Part shown: one piece after another, positions 9,145 to 18,006 of the stretch
How the letters are laid out: each line of letters begins with the position of its first letter
Numbering within the stretch: position 1 is the stretch's first letter
Assembly (NCBI GenBank): GCA_020444045.1
Contig: JAHLLS010000002.1
Coordinates: forward strand, 124,001 to 188,000
Source of the DNA: Deltaproteobacteria bacterium
GTDB taxonomy: Bacteria; Desulfobacterota; Desulfobacteria; Desulfobacterales; UBA5852
Direction of reading: 5' to 3'
Length of the DNA: 64,000 bases
Position numbers and translations under genes: made by a program
Notes under the pieces: model-generated
What the model was told of the DNA's origin: nothing
Database searches by the model: none
What the model saw: only the letters and a program-made list of their open reading frames with translations

Positions 9145-10449
9145 CTACATTTCCATTTTCTTGTTCATCTCTTCGGCGGCTTTTTTAGCCGAGGCCGCCA
9201 CGTCCTTGCCTTCGATGGCGTCCACAATCACCAGGCCGGTGATATCCCGGATTTCAGGGACGTTCAACACGGGCGGGTTCCACTGAGGCTGGCCGATTTC
9301 AAAGGACTTCAACGAACCGGCCGTCCAGTCCGGGGTCGCATCTTTGGACGTGTAATCCGGTGAGTTCCATGCGGAGGCGCGTCCGGCCGGCACACCGGCC
9401 ATGAGCGCGTCCAATACGTTGGCCTTGTTGGTGGCCCACTGGACAAACAACCAGGCCGCTTTCTGGCGCTCGGGCGTGCTGGTGCCGCTGATCGCCAGAC
9501 TCCAGTTGGAAACATGCGGTACTTTGCCGGCCGGTCCGGCCGGGATCGTGGTATAGCCGACCTTGCCGGCCACCTTGGATTCCTTCGGGTTCTCGTACAG
9601 GGATTTGAAGACATTGGCATCGAAGATCATGGCGGCTTTGCCCTCCATGAAAATGGAGGTGCTCTCGGACCAGTGCAACATGGTACCGCCCTTGGGGCCG
9701 TAATTGCGCAGCAGGTCGCCGTAGAATTTGAAGGCCGCGATGCTTTCGGGCGAGGCCAGGTTCGATTTACCCTCGGCATTGGTCCAGGACCCGCCGAAGC
9801 TGTAGAGGAAGTCAACCCACTGGGAAGTGGCCGCAGCGCCCTTGCCGCGCAGGGTGATACCCACCATTTTTTTGCCGTCCACCTCCTTGCCATTGAAAAA
9901 TTTGGCTGCTTCCTCCAGTTCCTGCATGGTTTCGGGAACCTTGACCTTGAAACGCTCGAAAAGATCCTTGCGGTAAGACAGCAGGGACGCTTCGGCGTTG
10001 ATCACGATGCCGATCTGCTTGCCGTCCATGGACGACCCCTTCATGGGGCCTGCGAAAAAGTCTTTCACATCCCAGTCGGCCTCGGTCAGGGCCGGATCGG
10101 CGATGTAGGCATCCAGGGGTTTCAGCCAGCCCGCCTTCCAGTAGTGCAATTTGGCCTGGCCCGGCATGATCATGTAGCCGTCCACCGAACCACCGGCGTT
10201 GAGTTCGATCATGCGTTTGTTACGGAACTGGTCCTCCGGAAAAACTTCCAGGTTCACCTTGATGCCGGTCATCTCCTCAAACGCGGCCACTTTGGGTTCG
10301 ATGGAGGTCGTAAACGGGTGCTTGTTCATCAGAAATCGTATTTCCGTGCCCTGGCATTGTTTCCAGTCGACACTGCCGGCAACCGCCGCCGACACCATGC
10401 CCACACACAACAGGGCTCCAATTAGAAAAAATATCATTTTCTTTGGCAT
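9145..10449 (-). CDS. Extracellular sugar-binding protein of ABC importer
   Basis: A 434-residue family 1 solute-binding protein with a Sec signal peptide (about 1-24, cleavage near VAGS). Binding-lobe motifs include FEEMTGIKVNLEVFPEDQF, and the hinge region carries a typical WLFVQWATNKAN block. It delivers substrate in the periplasm to the two permeases downstream. The start is well supported by GGAGG seven bases upstream. Substrate identity cannot be read from sequence. The neighbouring UxuB-like dehydrogenase and IolC-like kinase point to a polyol, hexuronate or related sugar acid. Confidence 0.92.
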   Translation of the reverse strand: MPKKMIFFLIGALLCVGMVSAAVAGSVDWKQCQGTEIRFLMNKHPFTTSIEPKVAAFEEMTGIKVNLEVFPEDQFRNKRMIELNAGGSVDGYMIMPGQAKLHYWKAGWLKPLDAYIADPALTEADWDVKDFFAGPMKGSSMDGKQIGIVINAEASLLSYRKDLFERFKVKVPETMQELEEAAKFFNGKEVDGKKMVGITLRGKGAAATSQWVDFLYSFGGSWTNAEGKSNLASPESIAAFKFYGDLLRNYGPKGGTMLHWSESTSIFMEGKAAMIFDANVFKSLYENPKESKVAGKVGYTTIPAGPAGKVPHVSNWSLAISGTSTPERQKAAWLFVQWATNKANVLDALMAGVPAGRASAWNSPDYTSKDATPDWTAGSLKSFEIGQPQWNPPVLNVPEIRDITGLVIVDAIEGKDVAASAKKAAEEMNKKMEM

Positions 10450-10493
10450 GTGCTACCTCCTCCTGCTGATGGTTAAGGATCTTTCGTCGTTGC

Positions 10494-11597
10494 CTACACA
10501 ATAGTCTGGGACGTCGCTTCGTCAAACAGGTGGGTCTTTTCCATATTGAGGCTTATCTGCATCTCCTGCCCGATGGTCAGGGGACGATCCGGAACCGCTA
10601 CCCGGGCAACCATCGTATGGTTTCCGCAAGTCAGATGAACAAAGGTTTCAGCACCCAACGTTTCCACCACCTCGACGCGCATCGCAACGGTGTTGCCCTC
10701 GGTTACGGACACGGCATCGTCCTGCTCGTTCATATCTTCGGGACGCACGCCGAAGATGACCGGCCGTCCGGCTTGCGCCGCAACACGGGAAGAAAACGCT
10801 TCCGGGAGTCTGACCTTGAAATGCTCCGTTTGGACGAAATAGGTCCCCTGGTCCGCGACCAGCGTGGCCGTCACAAAATTCATGGCCGGTGAGCCGATAA
10901 AACCGGCCACGAATCGGTTGGCCGGCTGTTTGTAGACCTCCAGGGGAATACCGGATTGCTGCAGGGTACCGTTGTGCATGATAAAAATACGGCTGGCCAT
11001 GGTCATGGCCTCCACCTGATCGTGGGTAACATAAATGATGGTGGCCCCCAAGCGCCGGTGGAGTTTACTGATCTCAGCGCGCATGGCCACCCGCAGCTTG
11101 GCATCCAAGTTGGAAAGCGGTTCGTCGAACAGGAACACTTCGGGCTTGCGCACGATGGCCCTGCCCACCGCCACGCGTTGGCGTTGCCCCCCCGAGAGTT
11201 GCTTGGGCTTGCGGTCCAGTAAATCATGAATGTCGAGAATATCGGCCGCCTCCTGCACGCGCTGGTCGATTTCTTCTCTGGGGAACTTGCGCATTTTCAA
11301 GCCGAAACCCAGGTTGTCCCGGACGTTCATGTGCGGATAGAGGGCATAATTCTGAAACACCATGGCAATGTCCCGGTCCTTGGGAGAGACATCGTTTACC
11401 CGTCGGTCGCCGATGAAGATCTCACCGGAAGTCTCCGTTTCCAAGCCGGCAATCATTCGCAGGGCCGTGGTTTTGCCGCACCCGGAAGGCCCCACCAGGA
11501 CGGCAAACTCGCGGTCCTGGATCTCGATGGACAGATTATCGACGGCAGTCACCGACTTGAAGCGCTTGACGATGTTCTTCAGGGTTACACTGGCCAA
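10494..11597 (-). CDS. Sugar ABC transporter ATPase, MalK/UgpC family
   Basis: A 367-residue ATPase with Walker A GPSGCGKTT (about 37-45), signature LSGGQRQRVAVGRA (about 134-147) and Walker B VFLFDEP (about 154-160). A C-terminal TOBE region (FGVRPEDM) is typical of CUT1 ATPases such as MalK and UgpC. The translation start appears to be TTG, with GAGGA seven bases before it; no better ATG exists. It energises the permease pair encoded downstream. The gap of 44 bases to the binding-protein gene indicates one operon. Confidence 0.93.
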   Translation of the reverse strand: MASVTLKNIVKRFKSVTAVDNLSIEIQDREFAVLVGPSGCGKTTALRMIAGLETETSGEIFIGDRRVNDVSPKDRDIAMVFQNYALYPHMNVRDNLGFGLKMRKFPREEIDQRVQEAADILDIHDLLDRKPKQLSGGQRQRVAVGRAIVRKPEVFLFDEPLSNLDAKLRVAMRAEISKLHRRLGATIIYVTHDQVEAMTMASRIFIMHNGTLQQSGIPLEVYKQPANRFVAGFIGSPAMNFVTATLVADQGTYFVQTEHFKVRLPEAFSSRVAAQAGRPVIFGVRPEDMNEQDDAVSVTEGNTVAMRVEVVETLGAETFVHLTCGNHTMVARVAVPDRPLTIGQEMQISLNMEKTHLFDEATSQTIV

Positions 11598-11637
11598 GGT
11601 GTCTTCCTCTTTTCCAATCGGCCGCTGTCACAGCCGC

Positions 11638-12510
11638 TCATATCGTGTAAGACGAAAACCCGCCGTCGATGGGGACCACCACGCCGGTCACAAAGCGGGA
11701 CGCATCCGACAGCAGCCATACCAACGGCCCCACCAGGTCGTCCGGCTCACCGTAACGTCCCATGGGAGTGTGGGCGATCACTTTTTGCGCACGCGGCAAC
11801 AGCTCGCCGGTTTGCCGGTCGATATGCAGGAACTTCAACTGTTCGGTCATAAAGAAGCCGGGCGCCAGGGCGTTGACCCGCACGCCGGTGTGCGCAAAGT
11901 GGACCGCCAGCCATTGCGTGAAATTGCTGAGAGCCGCCTTGGCGGCGGAATAGGCGACCACTTTGGTAAGGGGGGTAAACGCGCTCATGGAAGAAATGTT
12001 GACGATAGCGCCCTTGCCTTTGGCAATCATCTCGCGGGCGAAAGTCTGCGAGGTTAAAAAAGCGCCCATGAAATTGAGGTCGAACACGCGACGGAAATCG
12101 CCCGCCGCCAGGTCGAAAAAAGACCGCTCGGCCGTATCCGCAGGGTCATCGATGGTGTAGAATTCTTCGGATGTACTGCCCCGGGGATGGTTACCGCCGG
12201 CGCCGTTGATTAAAAAATCAGGCGCCCCCCACCGGTCGCAGACCGCCCGGCGGCATTCCTTCAGCGCAGCGTCGTCCAGTACGTCGCAGGGGAAGGCCTG
12301 CGCCGTCCCTCCCGCCGCGACAATGGCTCGGGCCCGGGCTTCCGCTTTTTCGCCGCCGATATCGAGAACGGCCACCTTAACCCCCGCCGCTCCCAGGGCG
12401 TCCGCCATGGCGCCGCACAACGCCCCCCCGGCACCGGTGATCGCGGCCACTTTGCCGGACAGATCGAAACGGTCTGCTACGGATTTCTGCACCTTGTCTT
12501 TACTCCCCAT
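11638..12510 (-). CDS. SDR oxidoreductase, D-mannonate/fructuronate reductase-like (UxuB/YjmF type)
   Basis: A 290-residue short-chain dehydrogenase. The cofactor motif is TGAGGALCG (about 25-33), followed by NGAGGNHP (about 106-113), the catalytic Ser in NISSMSAF, and YSAAK (Tyr-x3-Lys). The GGNHP block and the PGFFMTEQ motif with the following loop are typical of SDRs annotated as D-mannonate oxidoreductase, which interconvert D-mannonate and D-fructuronate. The ATG at 12510 has no good ribosome-binding site; a GTG at 12492 is preceded by GGGGAG and may be the true start. It is the first gene of the ABC operon and lies below a palindromic operator-like site. Confidence 0.8.
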   Translation of the reverse strand: MGSKDKVQKSVADRFDLSGKVAAITGAGGALCGAMADALGAAGVKVAVLDIGGEKAEARARAIVAAGGTAQAFPCDVLDDAALKECRRAVCDRWGAPDFLINGAGGNHPRGSTSEEFYTIDDPADTAERSFFDLAAGDFRRVFDLNFMGAFLTSQTFAREMIAKGKGAIVNISSMSAFTPLTKVVAYSAAKAALSNFTQWLAVHFAHTGVRVNALAPGFFMTEQLKFLHIDRQTGELLPRAQKVIAHTPMGRYGEPDDLVGPLVWLLSDASRFVTGVVVPIDGGFSSYTI

Positions 12511-12599
12511 CTTGGTAAGCTGGCCTTAAAACTTGCTGGACACACAACAACGCCTTTTGCAACGGCTTTCTTGTTTGTAGGAGATACGCGGTGTGCCAA

Positions 12600-12619
12600 T
12601 TGCGCGGTATACCGCACAA
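12600..12619. promoter_or_regulatory. Palindromic operator candidate upstream of the sugar operon
   Basis: The 20-base palindrome TTGCGCGGTATACCGCACAA has one mismatched pair and is centred on GGTATACC, about 90 bases upstream of the SDR start. GntR/FadR-subfamily regulators of uronate and galactonate genes (UxuR, ExuR, DgoR) bind sites with a TnGTATACnA core, which fits the SDR annotation. No regulator gene lies nearby, so the cognate factor would act in trans. Confidence 0.45.
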
Positions 12620-12682
12620 CGGTGATCGTGCACATTGCCACGCCGTTAAATCAGGCCTCTAAGAAAGCCTGACAACCCGAGC

Positions 12683-13717
12683 TCAAAACCCGCCCTGTTG
12701 ATCGACAAACGACATCACCTCGTTGAAATAGGGCATGGAAACCGAGCAGCCGTGCCGGGCCGCCACCATGGCGCCGCAGGCGTTTCCCAGCCGGGCGGCT
12801 TTCCGGAGATCCCAGCCCTTCACATACCCGTATAGAAATCCCGCGCCGAAGGCATCCCCGGCGCCGAGAATATTTTGGACCTTAACCTTGAACCCCGGCA
12901 CGTCTTCCACCGGTTGGTTCCTGCAATGGATGCGGCAGCCCTGCTTCCCCCGCTTTTCCACCACCAGGCGGGGGCCACAATCCAAAAGCGCCTGAACATG
13001 GCGGGCGGTATCGCCGGCCACCCTTGCGTCGGTTAATTGGGAGTGGGTCAATTGGACCGCCTGGGGGTCGGTCAGCAGGGCGGCATTGATTTCGTCCTCG
13101 GTCCCCAGGACCATATCCACACCCGCCAGCATGGAGCGGATCGTAACGCCATAGGCGCGCGGGTCGTGCCATTGATCCGGCCTGAAATCGAGATCCAGCA
13201 CCACATCCGCGCCGGCCTTATGGGCTACCTCGGCGGCGTGCAACGTGGCAGTGCGGCTGGGTTCCCGGCTCAGGTTGGTGCCGGCAAACTGAAACACGCG
13301 GCTATCGGCGATCGGCGCCGCCTGGACATCCGCGATCTCAAGGGCCATGTCGGCACAGTTGTCCCGGTAAAAAACCAGCGGGAATTTGTCCGGGGGTTCG
13401 ATGCCCAGCACCACCAGGCTGGTGTAATGGTCCTTCTTGCGGGGACAGGCCTGGATAGCCACGCCTTCGGCCGTCAGGAAATGAACGACAAAGTCGCCCA
13501 CCGGGTCTTCACCGAAAGCGGTCAGCAGCGCCGTGTCCAGCCCCAGCCGGCGGCACCCGACACTCATGTTGGTGGGGGATCCGCCGACGTAGGCGGCAAA
13601 GCTCTTTATTTCGACAAAAGCGGCGCCCACGTCGTTGCTGTAAAGATCCATACAGGATCGCCCCATATGGAAGGTGTCGTAAACGGGACGGACGTTATCA
13701 GGTGTCTTGGGCTCCAT
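12683..13717 (-). CDS. iolC: 5-dehydro-2-deoxygluconokinase-like PfkB carbohydrate kinase
   Basis: A 344-residue PfkB-family kinase. The N-terminal YVGGSPTNMSVGCRRLGLD block (about 42-60) and the C-terminal GAGDAFGAGFLYG (about 287-299, with the catalytic Asp) are diagnostic. The overall pattern (HMGRSCMDLYSND, VEIKSFAAYVGGSPTN) matches IolC, which phosphorylates 2-deoxy-5-keto-D-gluconate in myo-inositol catabolism. None of the other iol genes (iolB, D, E, G) is in the window, so another keto-deoxy sugar acid is possible. GAGG precedes the ATG. It lies 172 bases upstream of the SDR-ABC operon on the same strand. Confidence 0.8.
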   Translation of the reverse strand: MEPKTPDNVRPVYDTFHMGRSCMDLYSNDVGAAFVEIKSFAAYVGGSPTNMSVGCRRLGLDTALLTAFGEDPVGDFVVHFLTAEGVAIQACPRKKDHYTSLVVLGIEPPDKFPLVFYRDNCADMALEIADVQAAPIADSRVFQFAGTNLSREPSRTATLHAAEVAHKAGADVVLDLDFRPDQWHDPRAYGVTIRSMLAGVDMVLGTEDEINAALLTDPQAVQLTHSQLTDARVAGDTARHVQALLDCGPRLVVEKRGKQGCRIHCRNQPVEDVPGFKVKVQNILGAGDAFGAGFLYGYVKGWDLRKAARLGNACGAMVAARHGCSVSMPYFNEVMSFVDQQGGF

Positions 13718-14369
13718 TCAAAAGCCTCGGGTATAACCGATGGTGTCGTGATCGGACGGATCCATGTTCCATTGCCCAGAAACCGTCAATCGCCGGATTG
13801 ATGGCCATCCCCTGAACGCCGGGAGCAAGACCCCTCTGTAACGATCCATATCCTGCCCTCCGCAATCCTTATGCCAGCCGGGCCACCCGCATCACACCAA
13901 GAAAATTAGTTATGAATTCAGCTTATTATAAATTCCCATAGGAACAGGTAAGAACGCGGTTGCTGTCAGCCTATTTGCCAATCTGTAAACGATTCTGTCA
14001 GGTGCGATACAGAAGCCCCTCCCTCATACTTGCCGAAAACCATTTGCGCGTCTGCGATTGGCTTCTTGTTCAAAGGATACGCTATGACAGAATCAATGAT
14101 CTCGTGCAACACGGAATCCCGCAAAAACAAGATCCGGAAGGAGCGTTCGGCAGGATGACTCTGCCCGTTCGGGCTGGATCGGATTAAGGCTTAAAATGCG
14201 CGGGCTGAGATGTCAAGCTTTTGGTCGTATAAGGAATCGGGCTTATCCAATCCATCAATGATGAGTATCGAAACGTCTCCGGGGTGTTTGCCGTGACGTC
14301 TTATAGGGCCTTCATAACTATCGGCGTGCAGAATGCCTTTTTTGCTCGATATCGGGCGGCAGCAAACAT
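13718..14369. other. Intergenic region upstream of the kinase gene
   Basis: About 650 bases without a supported gene. The part next to 13718 should hold the kinase promoter; an AT-rich patch near 13905-13940 is the only promoter-like composition I see. Short open frames here have no recognisable features. Confidence 0.35.
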
Positions 14370-14564
14370 TCAGCGTAGAATTTCTTTCACACGCCCGATC
14401 GCCCCGTTTTCCAAACGGACCTTGATGCCATGCGGATGGGTCGGCGATTTGGTCAGAATGTCTTTTACCACGCCTTCTGTCAGGTGGCCGGATCGCTGGT
14501 CTTTTTTCAGTACGATACGAACCGCAAGGCCCGGCTGTAGGGTGTCGCGTCGGGTTCCGTCCAT
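14370..14564 (-). CDS. ywbE: YwbE family protein
   Basis: A 64-residue protein covering the whole YwbE family (DUF2196): PGLAVRIVLKKDQRSG near 11-26, GVVKDILTKSPTHPHGIKV near 31-49 and GRVKEIL at the end. The fold is a small beta-barrel of unknown function found in many bacteria. GAGGTG precedes the ATG. It is a single-gene unit, and a longer frame on the same strand that overlaps it in another phase shows no family features. Confidence 0.9.
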   Translation of the reverse strand: MDGTRRDTLQPGLAVRIVLKKDQRSGHLTEGVVKDILTKSPTHPHGIKVRLENGAIGRVKEILR

Positions 14565-14668
14565 GGTCCTTCACCTCGATCATCCATCATGCTATGTAAT
14601 AAAAAAGCCTGGTTGCGCCAGGGATGGGGCAAGATTCGCCCTTCTGCTCCACCCCGCCTCTTCGGCTG

Positions 14669-15382
14669 TTAAACTTCCCCGACAGCTTCCTGAACCCATT
14701 CATAAAACCTGCCCTTGGGGATGGGGGTATCCATCCAGGACTGGTCCGGTTCCGGGTCCCGGATCACTTCCTCGACCGGCTTGAGGCGAGCCATGGGTTT
14801 GGAACTAACATAGCCCCTGGCCGTCACCCATTGAACCTGCCGGGCCTCTATGATGGCGCGGACGATCAGGTTGGTCATCTGGCAATCACCGAGGCAGTAG
14901 TCCATCACTTGCTGGCAGTTGCCGGCGCGCCATTCCTTTGGCGCGTCCGCGCCGTCCATGAGCTTTTCCTGCGCGATCCCCATCGCCTGGGCCACTTTGG
15001 CCAAACCGACAGGAAAACCTGCCTGGTTGAAAAACTGGAACATGGGGTCGTAGCTCTTCAGCGCGATGCGCGCCGCCAGGGCCATGTCACCGGCCTGGTG
15101 CCCGATCCATTTCAGGTCGAAGCTCAGGCCGTTCCATGCGCACACCATGAATTCCTTCTGCTGCATTTCGTCAAGATAGACCAGAAGTTCATGGGCCCGC
15201 TGGGGCGTCAAATTCAGGGCCGGACGCCCGTCTTTGTCCTCGGAATACCACACCCGTTCCTCTCCGCCATGAATGGCGGTGGCCGCCACCGAAATATGGA
15301 ACGGTGCATACGTCTCCATATCTTCGTACGGGCCCAATTCGAAAACATCCGAAATTTCAATGTCAAAACTCAGTAATTTCAT
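14669..15382 (-). CDS. DEDD-type 3'-5' exonuclease (PolB-like)
   Basis: A 237-residue RNase H-fold protein with the three DEDD exonuclease motifs: FDIEI (Asp7, Glu9) at the N-terminus, AWNGLSFDLKWIG (about 103-115), and the YCLGDCQMT region (about 166-174) in place of the usual YxxxD. This resembles the stand-alone predicted 3'-5' exonucleases related to the DNA polymerase B proofreading domain. It would remove nucleotides from DNA or RNA 3' ends using two metal ions. A GGATAGGAT stretch precedes the ATG. It is followed upstream by a small membrane protein gene 30 bases away. Confidence 0.75.
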   Translation of the reverse strand: MKLLSFDIEISDVFELGPYEDMETYAPFHISVAATAIHGGEERVWYSEDKDGRPALNLTPQRAHELLVYLDEMQQKEFMVCAWNGLSFDLKWIGHQAGDMALAARIALKSYDPMFQFFNQAGFPVGLAKVAQAMGIAQEKLMDGADAPKEWRAGNCQQVMDYCLGDCQMTNLIVRAIIEARQVQWVTARGYVSSKPMARLKPVEEVIRDPEPDQSWMDTPIPKGRFYEWVQEAVGEV

Positions 15383-15411
15383 ATCCTATCCTTGTTCAAG
15401 ACGACGCAGGA

Positions 15412-15654
15412 TTAGCTTTTGAACATGCCCAACATGGAAAACCCATTAAATCCCGCAAACGATACCATGATACCCACGACAATCGGCACGACGGTATAGG
15501 CCATGATGTGTATCGCCAAACCGTTGCTGTCACCATATTTGTCTTTCATCGCCTTGAGTTTGCCGAATTTTTCAGGGGATCTTGTCCGCATCGTCATGGT
15601 GTAGACGCCATAAAGACATAGGACGCCCCCGATACCCATCGTGACCATATCCAT
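15412..15654 (-). CDS. Small two-helix membrane protein
   Basis: An 80-residue protein with hydrophobic spans at about 4-20 and 46-67 and a basic loop between them (MRTRSPEKFGKLKAMKDK). The ATG is preceded by GGAG with good spacing, which supports a real gene. I recognise no family. It lies directly upstream of the exonuclease gene on the same strand. Confidence 0.65.
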   Translation of the reverse strand: MDMVTMGIGGVLCLYGVYTMTMRTRSPEKFGKLKAMKDKYGDSNGLAIHIMAYTVVPIVVGIMVSFAGFNGFSMLGMFKS

Positions 15655-15796
15655 CTTGTTTTCTCCTCGTTACACCGCATATGTGCCGGATCGGCCGGTC
15701 TACTTACGTCCATATCCGGTTCTAGGTTGAAAAGCGAGCCATTTTCTTCTGACGAATAGGTCTCGAACGGCCTTGGCGGGTTCTCAACAGTGGGGT

Positions 15797-16603
15797 CTAA
15801 TCAAGTAGAATAGCCCTGGCCTCCGGAACCGATGCGATCGAAAATCCAGCGGCTTCAAGTCTCTCCCGCAATGCCGTCACCAGTTCGGCGTTCGAGGCGG
15901 CCGTTTGGCCTTCATAAACGAGCGCGTCTTCAAAACCGACCCTGAGCATGGAGACCCCTGCCCTGGCGGCTTCGACATGATGGGAAAAATCAAGACTTTG
16001 GATGAAGATGGCACCCCAGCGGCTATCGGCCGGCAGGCGTGATATCAGATACGCAAGAAGTGCCGGGTCGTAAGGCATTCCCCAGCGGACATCGAAAATG
16101 AAGCTGAAGTTGCAGGGCGGTGCCACCAGCCCTTCCGCAATCAGATGGCGCGCGGTTTCGAGATGCCCCGTATCGAAAACTTCAAGTGACGGTTTGACCC
16201 CCGAACGGGTCATCGCATCGACCCAAAACCGGACGTCGGGCAAACTGTTCTGATAGACCGCATCGCCGAAGTTGAGGGACCCGATGTTCAGCGAGCCCAA
16301 CTCGGCATGCGGGTTCGATGCGGGCAACACCCGCTCGGCAGCCGTGAGGGTCGACAACCCGCCGGTGGATGCTTCCAGAATGATATCGCAGGAGGCCTTG
16401 ATGGTGTCGACCGTCTTTGAAAATGACGTCAGGTCGGTGGTGAGGTCGCCCTTCTCATTGCGAGCATGCAGATGAACAACGGCCGCACCGGCCTGTGCGC
16501 ACGCGATCACTTCTCCGGCGATGGCCTCCGGCGTTATCGGATTGTTGTCCCCGCTCCCCCAGCCGCCGGTCGGCGCCACCGCAAGAATGATTTTTCGGGT
16601 CAT
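15797..16603 (-). CDS. BKACE family beta-keto acid cleavage enzyme
   Basis: A 268-residue TIM-barrel enzyme of the BKACE (DUF849) family, which condenses a beta-keto acid with acetyl-CoA and splits it into acetoacetate and a CoA ester. Visible signatures are APTGG at the N-terminus, the metal-binding VVHLHAR (His44, His46), EVFDTGHL (Glu141) and the terminal VGFEDALVYEGQTAASNAEL (Glu225 as likely metal ligand). The founding member, Kce, acts in lysine fermentation, but no lysine-pathway partner is nearby, so the substrate is open. The ATG follows AGGA at slightly wide spacing. A 39-base stretch of its 5' coding region recurs at 20059-20097. Confidence 0.88.
   Translation of the reverse strand: MTRKIILAVAPTGGWGSGDNNPITPEAIAGEVIACAQAGAAVVHLHARNEKGDLTTDLTSFSKTVDTIKASCDIILEASTGGLSTLTAAERVLPASNPHAELGSLNIGSLNFGDAVYQNSLPDVRFWVDAMTRSGVKPSLEVFDTGHLETARHLIAEGLVAPPCNFSFIFDVRWGMPYDPALLAYLISRLPADSRWGAIFIQSLDFSHHVEAARAGVSMLRVGFEDALVYEGQTAASNAELVTALRERLEAAGFSIASVPEARAILLD
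16529..16567. repeat. 39-bp perfect direct repeat, copy 1 (inside the BKACE gene)
   Basis: These 39 bases encode GWGSGDNNPI and neighbouring residues of the BKACE enzyme and recur without mismatch at 20059-20097. This copy is in its native coding context. Confidence 0.9.
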
Positions 16604-16867
16604 GATTGACGTATCCTATCGGGTCAGGCCCCTTCGTCGTATTGCATTACGGACTGAAAACCCACTTAATGTAACTTTATGGAGACAAGGTGAATTCCTG
16701 TTTCCGTGCTGAAACGATCTAATAACGCAGGTTTTACCAATTCAAGACCACTAAAGAATGTGTGCCCCTCCGAAGCATCCGCAACGACCAGCATGGCGGA
16801 ATTTTTTCAACCGTTCATGGTTTATGTTTTTCATTTCTCTTATTAACCCTCCATCAATAGTTCGGAC

Positions 16868-17776
16868 TCAGGCCAACGGCGGGGGTGGCGGCGGCAGTTC
16901 GCCGCGCTCCAGCGCCTCACGGGCAGCTCGGACCGGGATGCCGGCCTCGCAGGGTACGCCCACCTGGCACAAGCCGCACCCATAGCCCTCGAATCGGTAG
17001 GTCTTCTTGACGTGCTCCCGGGAGCGCCCAAGGTGCTGCCGGCACTTTTCCTTGTCGTGCCCGGCGACAGTGATGGCCTGTGCCGGGCAGCGGTCGATGC
17101 ATTTGCCACAGGTGCCATCGGCAAAGTAAAGGCAATAGGCCCGATGATCGCTATAAGGGCGTGGTGTCGGCGCGATGGAGACCTTGGCCACCACCGAACC
17201 GACCCGCATGGCTTTGCCCCGGGCGGTTATCAGCCCGTCGCACAGGCCGAAGGTTCCCAATCCGGCGGCATGCGCGGCGTGCCTTTCCGACCATGGAGAG
17301 GCATAGGAAAACCGTTCCGATTTAACGATGGTCCAATTGGGGACCAGCATCGGTGCCACCGCGGCATGGCCCTGCTGTTCAAGCTGGTCAACCATGTGCA
17401 ACCGCAATGCGGCATTGAAGGCCTCACCGTAAACCCTGGTCCGGGCCCACTCTTCGGCGGGGAACGTCAGGGCATTACGGTTGGCCTCACGGATGCGCCG
17501 GCGTTGGGGCAGCACCCATGCGATGACGGACAACGCGGCGGCGGTAACCGGTACTCCGGGGCAATGCTGATTAAAGACCTCCCAGGGCGTCCAGTGGAAG
17601 GCCCCGACATATTCCTTGTACTGCTGCCAGATCGGGTCGTCTCCGGAAGCAACGCCCACCAGGGCATCGTCCCAGGCCGGCTCCCCGGTCTGGTCCTGCA
17701 TGGTGTTTTCGGGCGAAGCCGCAATGAAGTCTCTAATCTGTTTTTCAACCCAATCTCTGGAAATTTGGGCATCCAT
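16868..17776 (-). CDS. QueG-like 4Fe-4S protein (epoxyqueuosine reductase family)
   Basis: A 302-residue protein related to epoxyqueuosine reductase and reductive dehalogenases. After an ~180-residue N-terminal region with SPWSERHAAHAAGLGTFG (about 172-189), a first cluster motif CGKCIDRCPAQ is at about 232-242. A second set (KEKC, then CGLCQVGVPC near 275-284) could bind another 4Fe-4S cluster. The N-terminal cobalamin-binding region is less conserved than in true QueG, so a different redox role is possible. It ends in a proline run. The second ATG (17776) has GGGGA at seven bases and is preferred over one two codons earlier, which would sit on the Shine-Dalgarno. It stands alone. Confidence 0.75.
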   Translation of the reverse strand: MDAQISRDWVEKQIRDFIAASPENTMQDQTGEPAWDDALVGVASGDDPIWQQYKEYVGAFHWTPWEVFNQHCPGVPVTAAALSVIAWVLPQRRRIREANRNALTFPAEEWARTRVYGEAFNAALRLHMVDQLEQQGHAAVAPMLVPNWTIVKSERFSYASPWSERHAAHAAGLGTFGLCDGLITARGKAMRVGSVVAKVSIAPTPRPYSDHRAYCLYFADGTCGKCIDRCPAQAITVAGHDKEKCRQHLGRSREHVKKTYRFEGYGCGLCQVGVPCEAGIPVRAAREALERGELPPPPPPLA

Positions 17777-18006
17777 ATTCATTTCCCCATTAGGCGTTCA
17801 TGTTCTTACTCACTTACGCCCTCGCCTCGACTCAAGCAAGGCTTTATAGCCAAAACAGGGGTCAAAGGCATCATACCGTCTGAGCGGCGACCCTATGGGT
17901 GCTGCCAGTCTGTCACGCATGTATATCGGATCACGCCTCGATCGTTGCCCTGCTCGACAGGATGACTATGTTTTGATTGGTCTGATCTACCCGCGGAGTG
18001 CGCTTG

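Noticed and set aside
13960-14187. Rightward 75-codon frame in the kinase upstream region
   Set aside because: There is no ribosome-binding site, no family resemblance and no conserved-looking pattern.
14191-14583. Leftward 130-codon frame overlapping ywbE
   Set aside because: The YwbE frame matches its family over the full length, and this frame is out of phase with no protein-like pattern.
16868-17776. Reductive dehalogenase as annotation for the QueG-like protein
   Set aside because: It lacks a Tat signal and the usual size (~450-500 residues), and no membrane anchor gene is adjacent. The epoxyqueuosine-reductase-like family fits better.
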